The notes beneath the pieces were generated by a model that saw only the letters and a program-made list of their open reading frames with translations, was not told where the DNA came from and searched no databases. A stretch of 64,000 bases of DNA from Clostridium_AD sp050717515 (GTDB lineage Bacteria > Bacillota > Clostridia > Clostridiales > Clostridiaceae), in assembly GCF_050717515.1 (NCBI RefSeq), contig NZ_JBOITL010000033.1:51125-115124 (forward strand). Reading direction: 5' to 3'. Numbering within the stretch: the stretch's first letter is position 1; each line of letters starts with the position of its first letter. The position numbers and the translations under genes are program-made. Shown here piece after piece: positions 25,902 to 34,129 of the stretch.

Positions 25902-26795
25902 ATGAGTATTTTTAAAGGTTCTGGTGTTGCCATAGTCACTCCATTTAATGAAAGAGGAGTAGATTTCAAAAAACTAGAGGAATTAATAGAATGGCAGATT
26001 AGCAGCAAGACCGATGCTATTATAGTATGTGGTACTACTGGCGAAGCTTCTACTATGACAGAGCAAGAGAGAAAAGAAACTATAAAATTTGTAGTTGATT
26101 TAGTTAATAAGAGAATCCCAGTGATCGCAGGTACGGGCAGTAACAACACAGCCTCTGCCATAAGCATGAGTAAATGGGCAGAAAAAATTGGAGTAGACGG
26201 ACTACTTGTAATTACGCCATACTACAATAAAACTACTCAGAAAGGCTTAGTTGAACATTTTAGTGCAATTGCAAATAATGTAAATTCACCAATAATAATA
26301 TATAACGTTCCTTCAAGAACAGCGCTTAATATTACTCCACACACACTTCTAAAATTATGTGCGGTGCAAAATATTGTAGCAATTAAAGAAGCAAGTGGCG
26401 ATATAAGTCAAATAGCACAGATTAAAGCCCTATGTGGAGATAGAATAGATATTTACTGCGGTAACGACGACCAAACTATACCTATACTTTCCCTAGGTGC
26501 TATCGGAGTTATATCTGTTCTTGCAAATATAATTCCTACAGACATTCATAACATGTGTGAATTATATTTAAAAGGTGAGCATGCAGAGGCTCTAAAAATT
26601 CAACTGGGGTTTCTTGCTCTTAACAGTGCGATGTTTATAGAGACTAATCCTATCCCTGTAAAAACAGCTATGAATCTTATGGGACTTAAAGTAGGCTCTT
26701 TAAGATTACCACTATGTGAAATGGAAGAAAATACACTTAAAATTCTAAAAAAAGAGTTAAGTGCGTATAATATTCCTTTAAAGGAGGAAATTTAA
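25902..26795 (+). CDS. dapA: 4-hydroxy-tetrahydrodipicolinate synthase
   Basis: DapA condenses pyruvate with aspartate semialdehyde, the first committed step to diaminopimelate and lysine. The 297-residue TIM-barrel protein shows CGTTGEAST, which binds pyruvate, the catalytic tyrosine in IIIYNVPSRT, and the Schiff-base lysine in IVAIKEASGD near residue 161. The start has GAGGAGG. The stop overlaps the dapB start by one base (TAATG), so the two are translationally coupled. A large hairpin precedes the ribosome site. Confidence 0.97.
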   Translation: MSIFKGSGVAIVTPFNERGVDFKKLEELIEWQISSKTDAIIVCGTTGEASTMTEQERKETIKFVVDLVNKRIPVIAGTGSNNTASAISMSKWAEKIGVDGLLVITPYYNKTTQKGLVEHFSAIANNVNSPIIIYNVPSRTALNITPHTLLKLCAVQNIVAIKEASGDISQIAQIKALCGDRIDIYCGNDDQTIPILSLGAIGVISVLANIIPTDIHNMCELYLKGEHAEALKIQLGFLALNSAMFIETNPIPVKTAMNLMGLKVGSLRLPLCEMEENTLKILKKELSAYNIPLKEEI

Positions 26796-27565
26796 TGATT
26801 AAAATGCTTCTAAATGGGTGTAATGGGAAAATGGGAAAAGTTATTTCTGAAATGGCTGAAGCATCTAAAACTATTTCAATTGTTGCTGGTATTGACAAAA
26901 ATTCATCTAATTTAAACTATCATTGTTACAATCACATAGATGAATGCGTGGATGAAATAGATGTGATTTTAGATTTTTCAAGACCGGATGCTCTAGATGC
27001 TCTATGCAATTATTCCAAAGAGAAAAATATACCTATTGTCTTCTGCACCACTGGTTATACCCAGGAACAGCTATCTAAAATTCATTCACTTAGCGAAAGC
27101 ATTGCAGTATTTCACTCTGCAAATATGTCAATAGGTATTAATATTATTAATAATATGCTGAGGAGTATAAGTAATATGCTTTATAAGGATTTTGACATTG
27201 AAATAATTGAAAAGCATCACAATCAAAAAATCGATGCTCCTAGTGGTACTGCACTGCTCCTTGCAAATACAATTAAGGATTCTATCAAAGAAGATACCAT
27301 CTTCAACAATGGAAGAAATGGCATATGTAAAAGAGAACGCAATGAAATAGGCATTCATGCGGTACGAGGTGGAAATATTATAGGTGACCATGAGATCATA
27401 TTTGCAGGAAAGGGAGAGTGTATTGAAATTAAGCACACTGCCATATCAAGAGAAGTTTTTGCTATAGGTGCATTAAAGGCTTGTGAATATATATACGGAA
27501 AAGAAAGTGGTCTATACAGTATGGACGATGTAGTTAATACTGCAGCACCGCAGGTGATGATTTAA
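26795..27565 (+). CDS. dapB: 4-hydroxy-tetrahydrodipicolinate reductase
   Basis: DapB reduces the DapA product with NAD(P)H. The 256-residue protein has the nucleotide-binding GCNGKMG at residues 8-14, CTTGYT, and the substrate and catalytic segment EKHHNQKIDAPSGTA, with the His/Lys pair typical of the family. It overlaps dapA by one base and is followed by a strong terminator. Its product feeds DapH, encoded 1.5 kb away. Confidence 0.97.
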   Translation: MIKMLLNGCNGKMGKVISEMAEASKTISIVAGIDKNSSNLNYHCYNHIDECVDEIDVILDFSRPDALDALCNYSKEKNIPIVFCTTGYTQEQLSKIHSLSESIAVFHSANMSIGINIINNMLRSISNMLYKDFDIEIIEKHHNQKIDAPSGTALLLANTIKDSIKEDTIFNNGRNGICKRERNEIGIHAVRGGNIIGDHEIIFAGKGECIEIKHTAISREVFAIGALKACEYIYGKESGLYSMDDVVNTAAPQVMI

Positions 27566-27575
27566 TCAATATTAT

Positions 27576-27616
27576 AGCCTTGAAGCAGATAACCATCTGT
27601 TCCAAGGCTTTTTTTA
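27576..27616 (+). terminator. terminator after dapB
   Basis: AGCCTTG pairs with CAAGGCT, with an inner AGCAGAT / ATCTGTT stem, followed by TTTTTTT. Confidence 0.92.
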
Positions 27617-27618
27617 AT

Positions 27619-28776
27619 TCAATTAGTTATGTTTAACATTTTAAGCCATTTTTCCATTCTATCCAAACCCTCTTTTAACACTTCTAAACTATAAGAATAG
27701 GAAATCCTGATGAACCCTTCCCCCCCCGGTCCAAAAGCTGACCCAGGTACAACAGCAACCTTACCTTCATATAATAGTCTATTGCAAAATTCCTCGCTGT
27801 CCATAGAAAATTTCGTTATAGATGGAAATATATAAAAAGCACCTTTAGGAAGTATTACCTCCATTCCCATTTCAATTAATCTTTTATATACGTATTCTTT
27901 TCTCTTCTCAAACTCTACTTTCATATTGTCCACGTCATTCATACAAGAAAGTAATCCCGTGTAGGCACCCCATTGAGATATTGAGGTGGCACAAGAAACA
28001 TTATACTGATGTACTTTCATTATATTATCCATAATATATTTACTTGCGCATACATACCCTACCCTAAGTCCCGTCATGGAAAACATTTTAGAAAATCCAC
28101 CCACCAATATTACTCTATCTCTTAATTCATCAATTTGAGCTATAGAATAGTATTTTTCATAGCATAATGAGCTATAAATCTCATCACTTATTATATAAAT
28201 ATTTTTTTCTTTTAGAATTTGAAAAAGTTTATCTCTTTCCTGAAGGGATAATGTTGCTCCAGTAGGATTAGAAGGATAGGACACCACTATAAGCTTTGGA
28301 TTTTCCTCATTAATAAGTTTACTTAAGGCTTCAAAATTAATAGTAAAATCACTATTAAGATTATAGTTAACCACTTCTGCTCCAAAAAGTTTTACACAAC
28401 TCTCGTAAGCTGGATAAGCTGGCGAGGGCACTAAGACTTTATCTCCCTGGTTTAAAAATGCGGCAAATGTGCTTAGTAACGCCTCACTTCCACCAACAGT
28501 GACAACTATCTCATCATCTAAATAGTTAATATCCATGCTCCCTAAGAAATTAGAAATTTCATGTCTAAGCTCCGGAATGCCAGCATTAGCTGTGTACTCA
28601 GTTTTATTTTCATGTATAGCGGAAATCATAGCCTTTTTAATATTTGTAGGTACCGGGAAATCTGGTTGCCCAAGAGTCAGAGAAATTGCCCCTTGAACCT
28701 TTGATACCTTATTAAAAAACTTTCTAATTCCAGAAATCTCTATATTGTTTACATTATTTGAGAATACATTATTCAT
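27619..28776 (-). CDS. PLP-dependent aminotransferase, class I/II (PatA-like)
   Basis: This 385-residue fold-type I aminotransferase has the PLP lysine in GGFSKMFSMTGLRVGY (near 230), the NPTG motif in SYPSNPTGATL, YxSLCYE and a C-terminal arginine in GFIRISYSYS. It sits convergent to dapAB and divergent from dapH. In the acetylase branch of lysine synthesis an aminotransferase acting on N-acetyl-2-amino-6-oxopimelate (PatA) is required, so this is the natural candidate; the role is inferred from context. The ATG follows AAAGGGTG. Confidence 0.85.
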   Translation of the reverse strand: MNNVFSNNVNNIEISGIRKFFNKVSKVQGAISLTLGQPDFPVPTNIKKAMISAIHENKTEYTANAGIPELRHEISNFLGSMDINYLDDEIVVTVGGSEALLSTFAAFLNQGDKVLVPSPAYPAYESCVKLFGAEVVNYNLNSDFTINFEALSKLINEENPKLIVVSYPSNPTGATLSLQERDKLFQILKEKNIYIISDEIYSSLCYEKYYSIAQIDELRDRVILVGGFSKMFSMTGLRVGYVCASKYIMDNIMKVHQYNVSCATSISQWGAYTGLLSCMNDVDNMKVEFEKRKEYVYKRLIEMGMEVILPKGAFYIFPSITKFSMDSEEFCNRLLYEGKVAVVPGSAFGPGGEGFIRISYSYSLEVLKEGLDRMEKWLKMLNITN

Positions 28777-29058
28777 AACATCACCCTTTACATATGTTTA
28801 AGTTATTGTTATTTTACTATATAAAAGCATAAAAATCATTAATTTTTAAATTTTTCTAAGATAATAATAATATTTCCCTTTAAATAATGTTCATTTTACT
28901 ATATTATTTATAAGGTACATAGTTTTATTTTAAAATTTTACTTTTAATTTTATCTATGTTTTTATGAAGAATGACAAATTCAAGTTTTATGCACATGAAA
29001 ACATATGCATAAAAACAACAATTTGGCTTAATACTTATAATACGAAAGGAGAATAAAT

Positions 29059-29769
29059 ATGAACTATGATTTAACAGACCCCTATGAAATTGCAAGATAC
29101 ATAAAAGAAGCTAAAAAGGCTACTCCCATTAAACTATACATTGATGGGGATTTATCACAATGTCAGTTTGGAAATATAGAGAATTTCGGTAGTGGTAATT
29201 TTTATATACTTTTTGGCGAAAGTGTGGAGGTATCAGATTTTCTAATAAAGTATAAAGATAAAATAAAAAAATTCAAACTTGAACAAGACAGACGAAATTC
29301 TGCTATTCCTTTAATAGACCTAAAAAACATTGATGCAAGAATTGAACCAGGTGCAATTATACGTGATAAGGTTAGCATAGGCAAAAATGCCGTTATAATG
29401 ATGGGCGCTGTAATTAATATAGGCGCTGAAATTGGCGATGAAACTATGATAGATATGAATGCTGTGGTTGGAGCTAGAGGAAAACTAGGTAAGAGAGTTC
29501 ACTTAGGCGCTGGTGCTGTAGTTGCTGGTGTTCTAGAACCGCCAAGCAAAAGCCCTTGCGAAATTGGAGACAATGTATTAATTGGAGCAAATGCTGTAAT
29601 ACTCGAAGGAGTAAAGATAGGAAAAAACTCTGTAGTAGCAGCAGGGTCAGTAGTCGTAAATGATGTCCCTGAAAATGTTGTAGTTGCTGGAACACCCGCA
29701 AAAATAATAAAAAATGTGGATGACGGCACTAAAGAGAAAACTAAATTACTCGATGACCTAAGAAAATAA
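29059..29769 (+). CDS. dapH: 2,3,4,5-tetrahydropyridine-2,6-dicarboxylate N-acetyltransferase
   Basis: DapH acetylates tetrahydrodipicolinate and so commits it to the acetylated diaminopimelate branch. The 236-residue protein has the DapH N-terminal domain (YDLTDPYEIARYIKEAKKATPIKLYI), then a left-handed beta-helix of hexapeptide repeats from about residue 90 (IGKNAVIMMGAVINIGAEIG, VVGARGKLGKRVHLGAGAVVAG, IGANAVILEGVKIG). The acetyl rather than succinyl class is chosen from its length and N-terminal domain. AAAGGAG lies before the ATG. It is a single-gene transcript near dapAB and a PatA-like aminotransferase; the deacetylase is not in the window. Confidence 0.94.
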   Translation: MNYDLTDPYEIARYIKEAKKATPIKLYIDGDLSQCQFGNIENFGSGNFYILFGESVEVSDFLIKYKDKIKKFKLEQDRRNSAIPLIDLKNIDARIEPGAIIRDKVSIGKNAVIMMGAVINIGAEIGDETMIDMNAVVGARGKLGKRVHLGAGAVVAGVLEPPSKSPCEIGDNVLIGANAVILEGVKIGKNSVVAAGSVVVNDVPENVVVAGTPAKIIKNVDDGTKEKTKLLDDLRK

Positions 29770-29818
29770 ACTGTAGAAAGAGCATATATTACTACAAATG
29801 CTCTTTCTACAGTTTTAA
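29768..29818 (+). terminator. terminator after dapH
   Basis: AAACTGTAGAAAGAGCA pairs with TGCTCTTTCTACAGTTT around a 13-14 base loop and overlaps the dapH stop. Confidence 0.9.
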
Positions 29819-29864
29819 AATCAAGTACCTTCGTTTCAACCAGTTAACAGTGAAATTTGGATCT

Positions 29865-29904
29865 AAAACACCGTAAATTAACTTTCCCTAATTTACGGTG
29901 TTTT
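29865..29904. terminator. bidirectional hairpin between dapH and the OB-fold gene
   Basis: AAAACACCGTAAATTA pairs perfectly with TAATTTACGGTGTTTT around ACTTTCCC. A second palindrome (GTTTTCAAC / GTTGAAAAC, 29900-29925) overlaps its right arm, so the two cannot both form. Confidence 0.75.
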
Positions 29905-29941
29905 CAACGAACTAAAGTTGAAAACGTATACTATATATACA

Positions 29942-30637
29942 CTAGATAACATCTAGAGCATCAAAATCTTGCTCTTCATCAATTATCATATCTGATTCTA
30001 CTATGTTCTCACCATCTTTATTAACCTTTTCCATCTTTGATATGGACACTTCATATGCTACTTTTCTTATAACTTCTTCATCAGATAATTTCTTTTGATA
30101 TTCTCTACTCTGGAGTCTTCCCCAAATCCTTATATTATCCCCTACTTCAAGACTTTTGCAAAATCTAGAATTTCGACCCCAAGCAATTGTAGGTATATAA
30201 TCAGATTTATTATATAATCTGTTAACTGCCAGTAGCATGTCTGCAATTTCTCTTCCAAAAGGTGTTGTCCTATATACTGGGCTTTTGCAAATATAACCAT
30301 CTAAAAATATTTGATTTGGATTTTTACTACGTTCTTCACAAATTTTAATATCTCTAGCAAATACTGTTAAGATTAACCTATTAGATCCATCAACAAATTT
30401 ATTGTAGGATCTAAGCTGGCCTTCAACTATAAATTCATTTCCTATATTGATGCTCATACCTGCGATTAATCGCTCAGAAATTGTTATAGTTAAAATGTCT
30501 GTTGTTTCACTTAATCTCCAAACCTCAAAATCAAATACATAAAAACCTTCCCCATACATTTCATGACTAAATTTTAATTCAGACATTACCTTTCCTTCTA
30601 AATAAATCTTGTTATTTAACATAACATTATCCATCAT
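29942..30637 (-). CDS. double-OB single-stranded-DNA-binding protein
   Basis: The 231-residue protein is built from two SSB-like OB folds. Repeat 1 (about 8-100) reads NNKIYLEGKVMSELKFSHEMYGEGFYVFDFEVWRLS. Repeat 2 (about 105-205) reads NQIFLDGYICKSPVYRTTPFGREIADMLLAVNR and IPTIAWGRNSRF. The acidic tail (DEEQDFDALDVI) is short and lacks the usual DIPF tip. Such dual-OB proteins are found in Clostridium besides the standard SSB. DNA binding is known for the family; the specific role is unknown. Downstream lies the hairpin at 29865-29904. Confidence 0.78.
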   Translation of the reverse strand: MMDNVMLNNKIYLEGKVMSELKFSHEMYGEGFYVFDFEVWRLSETTDILTITISERLIAGMSINIGNEFIVEGQLRSYNKFVDGSNRLILTVFARDIKICEERSKNPNQIFLDGYICKSPVYRTTPFGREIADMLLAVNRLYNKSDYIPTIAWGRNSRFCKSLEVGDNIRIWGRLQSREYQKKLSDEEVIRKVAYEVSISKMEKVNKDGENIVESDMIIDEEQDFDALDVI

Positions 30638-30859
30638 AACCCCTCTTTCCCTTAGTTTTTTTAATAAGCTTTCCTTAGAATATAAGTATTCAGTTTTTTA
30701 ATGTAATATACCTAATATTAATATAATTTTGCCTAAATTTCTCAAATAAATAATTTGCTATTTATTTTAATATTCCCCATATATATTTTAGCAAAATTAT
30801 AACTATTGGGTGTTTCCATTATAATACAAATACTCACTAAATTTCAAGTTATTTAATTT

Positions 30860-31615
30860 TTATTTTTGTATTTGTTTTCCTTCTACATTTATATAATAAT
30901 TTTCCTTATATATCAAGTCTGATATTTTAACAAATTCATACCCCTCCCCTTTTAGATATTCTAAAATTCTAGGTAAATTCTCAGGGGTATATTTTGCATC
31001 ATTATGAAATAAAAGAATGGACCCAGGCTTAGTCTTTTTTACTATTCTATTGAACTCGATATCTAATCCTTCTTCTTTCCAATCAATACTGTCTACATCC
31101 CATTGAATACAATAATGATTTGTAGCTTCTACAGTTTCAATTACTAAATTATTATACTCTCCAGATGGACATCTAAAAAGAGCACTTCCTTGTCCAGTTA
31201 CAGACATTATTTTAGCATCCGTCATGGCTATTTCTTGAATCATTCTATCTTTAGATATTGTAGTCATAATAGGATGCTTATTAGAATGATTTCCTATTTC
31301 GTGCCCTTTTTCATGCATGCTCTTTAACTTTTCTGGATACTGGTCTATCCACGCTCCAACTATAAAAAATGTTGCTTTAACATTGTATTTATCTAATGTC
31401 TTTAAAATAGCATCTGTTCTATCATCGCCCCAGCTTGCATCAAATGAAATTGCAATCTTCTTATCTTTAGTATCTACAGAATATATTGGTAATTTGCGTT
31501 GCTGGCCGAAAAATACACCTTTAGTTTTCAAGTTATAAACACATAAAATTATTAAAGATCCAAAAAAAATTACAAAAATTACTATTAACTTCTTTTTTAT
31601 GTAATCCATACCCAT
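30860..31615 (-). CDS. pdaB: polysaccharide deacetylase, PdaB type (sporulation)
   Basis: The 251-residue protein has one N-terminal membrane anchor (residues 9-29) and a NodB domain. Motif 1 is ISFDASWGDD, the PdaB form of TFDDG. Motif 2 is HEIGNHSNKHP with the metal histidines, motif 3 is RCPSGEYN, and the late motif is LFHND. PdaB acts on peptidoglycan during spore cortex maintenance in Bacillus; the substrate here is inferred. The ATG follows AGGGGGG by six bases. It is monocistronic and divergent from the DUF4364 gene. Confidence 0.85.
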   Translation of the reverse strand: MGMDYIKKKLIVIFVIFFGSLIILCVYNLKTKGVFFGQQRKLPIYSVDTKDKKIAISFDASWGDDRTDAILKTLDKYNVKATFFIVGAWIDQYPEKLKSMHEKGHEIGNHSNKHPIMTTISKDRMIQEIAMTDAKIMSVTGQGSALFRCPSGEYNNLVIETVEATNHYCIQWDVDSIDWKEEGLDIEFNRIVKKTKPGSILLFHNDAKYTPENLPRILEYLKGEGYEFVKISDLIYKENYYINVEGKQIQK

Positions 31616-31865
31616 GCTATCCCCCCTCTACATTTATACTTTAAATTTATATTCTAAAAGTTAAAATATATGTATAATTTATTTTATAAAATTATTTCAT
31701 ATTAAATCATTTATTGTAAAAAATTTATATAAATCATTAAAAATTAAAAGCACCGATTCATTTCGATGCTTTTTATGTTATAATGTTTATAGTTAATTTT
31801 ACATGAAATAAAATAGTTCATAATTGTTTTGTACTAAGAGGATTACAAGGAGGAGAGGAAACGAT

Positions 31866-32393
31866 ATGTTTGAAGATGCTTTAGACCTCGCTGAAAATAA
31901 GCTTCTTTTACTTTATATATTTTATAAAATAAAACTCCCTATTTCTAATATTCAATTAACACAAATTATTCTAGAAAATAATTTTATAAATTATTTTACG
32001 CTGCAACAATATATGACGGAACTTATAGCGTCTAACCTTCTTGAGCCTACTGAGCAAAAGGGCAAACATAGATTAGTCATTACCCAAAAAGGTGACAATG
32101 TTCTATCACTATTTAAAGGAAGAATTTCTGAAACCAAAATACAACTTATTGATGACTACTTGAAAATCCATCTTGAAAATATCAAAAAAGAGCTTACAGT
32201 TAGTGCTGATTACACAATAGAAAATAACAACAATTATTTAGTTAACCTAACTGCGTCAGAGGGTAGTTTTACACTTATTGATATAAAACTTAGTGTTGCT
32301 TCTAACAAACAAGCACGAGATTTATGCAGCAAATGGAGAGAAAATCCTTCTGAATATTATACAAAGATAATAAACCTTCTCATAAATGATTAG
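31866..32393 (+). CDS. DUF4364 family winged-helix protein
   Basis: The 175-residue soluble protein has the DUF4364 pattern: MFEDALDLAENKLLLLYIFYKIKLPISNIQLTQIIL as an N-terminal winged-helix-like domain, then LLEPTEQKGKHRLVITQKGDNVL (the wing). The frame extends upstream to 31824, but the ATG at 31866 follows AGGAGGAGAGG and is the family start. Function is not known; a regulatory role is suggested by the fold only. A hairpin AAAAGCA...TGCTTTTT (31747-31775) and a TATAAT at 31779-31784 lie upstream. Confidence 0.8.
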   Translation: MFEDALDLAENKLLLLYIFYKIKLPISNIQLTQIILENNFINYFTLQQYMTELIASNLLEPTEQKGKHRLVITQKGDNVLSLFKGRISETKIQLIDDYLKIHLENIKKELTVSADYTIENNNNYLVNLTASEGSFTLIDIKLSVASNKQARDLCSKWRENPSEYYTKIINLLIND

Positions 32394-32396
32394 TCA

Positions 32397-33278
32397 CTAT
32401 AAAAGTGTCATTCCTGTGGGCTCTCCGCCAATAGAAATGGCTTTTTTATTTTCAGTTAATTTATCAATTCTAAAAAGTAAATTGTTATAGTTATCACCTA
32501 CATACAAATACTTTTCATCTTCCAGTATCCCTCTAGGCATGCCTCCAATTTTTATTTTTCTTATTTCTTTATAATTGTTTATGTCGAGTATACTCACTGT
32601 GCCATCTCCAAAATTTGATATATAGCAGTATCTTTCATTACAATACATATCCACAGGTGAATTACCAACAGGTATATTGTATAATACATTGTAGTTTTTT
32701 AATGAAATAATACTTATACTTCCTTTGCTATCCATACCTATATTACTTTCACAAACTAAAATATAATTTCCGTCTGGTGTAATAAGAGCTTTAGTAGGAT
32801 ATGCCCCTACCCTAAGGTTTTTAATACTTCCCTTAGGAGCACAATCTATTACGGTTATACTATCACTATTCATGTTTGCTACTACAATTAGATTTTTTCT
32901 TTTACAAATATAAATACTATGTGGTAAATTGCCACAGGGAATTGCTTCTACAATATGCTTTTTCTCTAAATCAAAAACTATTATGTCATCACAATCACCA
33001 CAAATTACATAAGCTTTATTATCATAAACTGATAAATCATTACAGTGCATGCCTATAAAATAACTTTCAGTTTCATAATTATCCATATCAACTATAGAAA
33101 TACTATTATCATAATTATTAGCTGTTATGAGTTTATTTTCATAAACATATATACCATGAGGACCAATTTTTTTGAGATTTTTTTTATCCAAATATATTTT
33201 TTCTTCTTCTACAAATAAATCCAAGTTAACTTTTGATATGCAATCTGATGAAGTACTACATACATATAACTTTCTCAA
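32397..33278 (-). CDS. YncE/YVTN-type beta-propeller protein
   Basis: The 293-residue protein consists of repeated blades of about 40 residues (for example NLIVVANMNSDSITVID, RYCYISNFGDGTVSILD, GTVSILDINNYKEIRKIKIGGMPRGI). This is a seven-bladed propeller of the YVTN/YncE kind. No signal peptide is seen, so it is probably cytosolic; ligand unknown. The frame reaches GTG 33287, but that GTG overlaps AGGAGGTG. The TTG at 33278 is eight bases from AGGAGG and starts MRKLYVCSTSSDC. Its stop is three bases from that of the convergent DUF4364 gene. Confidence 0.8.
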   Translation of the reverse strand: MRKLYVCSTSSDCISKVNLDLFVEEEKIYLDKKNLKKIGPHGIYVYENKLITANNYDNSISIVDMDNYETESYFIGMHCNDLSVYDNKAYVICGDCDDIIVFDLEKKHIVEAIPCGNLPHSIYICKRKNLIVVANMNSDSITVIDCAPKGSIKNLRVGAYPTKALITPDGNYILVCESNIGMDSKGSISIISLKNYNVLYNIPVGNSPVDMYCNERYCYISNFGDGTVSILDINNYKEIRKIKIGGMPRGILEDEKYLYVGDNYNNLLFRIDKLTENKKAISIGGEPTGMTLL

Positions 33279-33393
33279 ATCCCCCACCTCCTCATAACCA
33301 TAATATGAAAATAGTAATAATCTGCTAACAATGTTTTCATAAAAATTAATATGGGAGTTAAATCAAGATAGTCTGCAAATTAGAGCTAAAGAG

Positions 33394-33627
33394 TTTTTTC
33401 TTAGAGTATGCTATAACGAAAAGTATATATTGCTACAAATGCGTTCGCGTCGCTAAGTAATTCTACAATTTATTTTATTTATAACTGCTAAAACCCACAA
33501 ACTCGCTTCGCTCAAACATGTGGGTTTCTTTACGCAGCTATAAATAAAATAAATTGTGAATTGCTAAAGCTTGCTCAAACGCATTTTACGCAATATATAC
33601 TTTTGTTAGCATCATCTAAGAAAAAAA
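33394..33627. repeat. MITE-like palindromic repeat, family A copy 1
   Basis: The ends are CTTAGAGTATGCTATAACG-AAAGTATATATTGC and the inverse of CTTAGATGATGCTAAC-AAAAGTATATATTGC. Inside, ACAATTTATTTTATTTATA is mirrored by TATAAATAAAATAAATTGT, and the centre is ACCCACA...TGTGGGT. The whole element of about 234 bp can fold into one long hairpin. No protein is encoded. Confidence 0.85.
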
Positions 33628-33735
33628 TTTATTTTAAATTTTACTTATTTTTCTTTATTTCTTGAAGTGGAACTACTCAATAGTATATAATAACCTTTGT
33701 GATTATTAATATCTCGAAGGATGGAGGGGTACATT

Positions 33736-33984
33736 ATGTATAGTTATACACCAAAAGGCGTTTGTTCTAGAAACATAAATTTTGAAATAGTAGATGGTAA
33801 AATAGCACAGATTATTTTTACGGGAGGATGTTCCGGAAACCTACTTGGAATTTCCGCCTTAGTAAAAGGGATGAATGTTGCGGATGTCATAAAAAAGCTT
33901 AAGGGTATTAGGTGTGGTGATAAAAGTACTTCTTGCCCTGACCAATTAGCTTTGGCACTTGAAGACTTAATTGTAAATGCTTAA
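33736..33984 (+). CDS. TSCPD domain protein (TIGR03905 family)
   Basis: The 82-residue protein begins MYSYTPKGVCSRNINFEIVDGKI and has FTGGCSGNLLGISALVKGM, then the name-giving KSTSCPDQLALAL. The related domain closes the C-terminus of some vitamin-B12-dependent ribonucleotide reductases, where it may bind zinc. A stand-alone role is not established. The ATG at 33736 is eight bases after GGAGG; the in-frame ATG at 33721 is the GGATGGAGG site itself. It is a single gene with a strong terminator. Confidence 0.88.
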   Translation: MYSYTPKGVCSRNINFEIVDGKIAQIIFTGGCSGNLLGISALVKGMNVADVIKKLKGIRCGDKSTSCPDQLALALEDLIVNA

Positions 33985-34021
33985 TCAAATCTTCACCAGC
34001 AATGCTGCAATATTAACGTAT

Positions 34022-34068
34022 AAAAGCTATGTAATTAAGGTGTAAACCTATATTACATAGCTTTTTAC
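34022..34068. terminator. bidirectional terminator between TSCPD gene and folC
   Basis: AAAAGCTATGTAAT pairs with ATTACATAGCTTTT, with T-runs in both directions. It serves the plus-strand TSCPD gene and the minus-strand folC. Confidence 0.9.
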
Positions 34069-34129
34069 ATTTAAAATGCAATTTATATTCTATAAAGTCA
34101 CACAATCTAGACTTTTGAGACAACCACTT

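Noticed and set aside
28985..29014. TTTTATGCA / TGCATAAAA dyad upstream of dapH as a riboswitch
   Set aside because: A 9-bp dyad with a 12-base loop alone is weak evidence; no aptamer-like structure surrounds it.
31747..31775. Hairpin AAAAGCA...TGCTTTTT as terminator
   Set aside because: It lies between two divergent genes with no upstream gene to terminate on the plus strand; left unassigned, possibly part of the DUF4364 promoter region.
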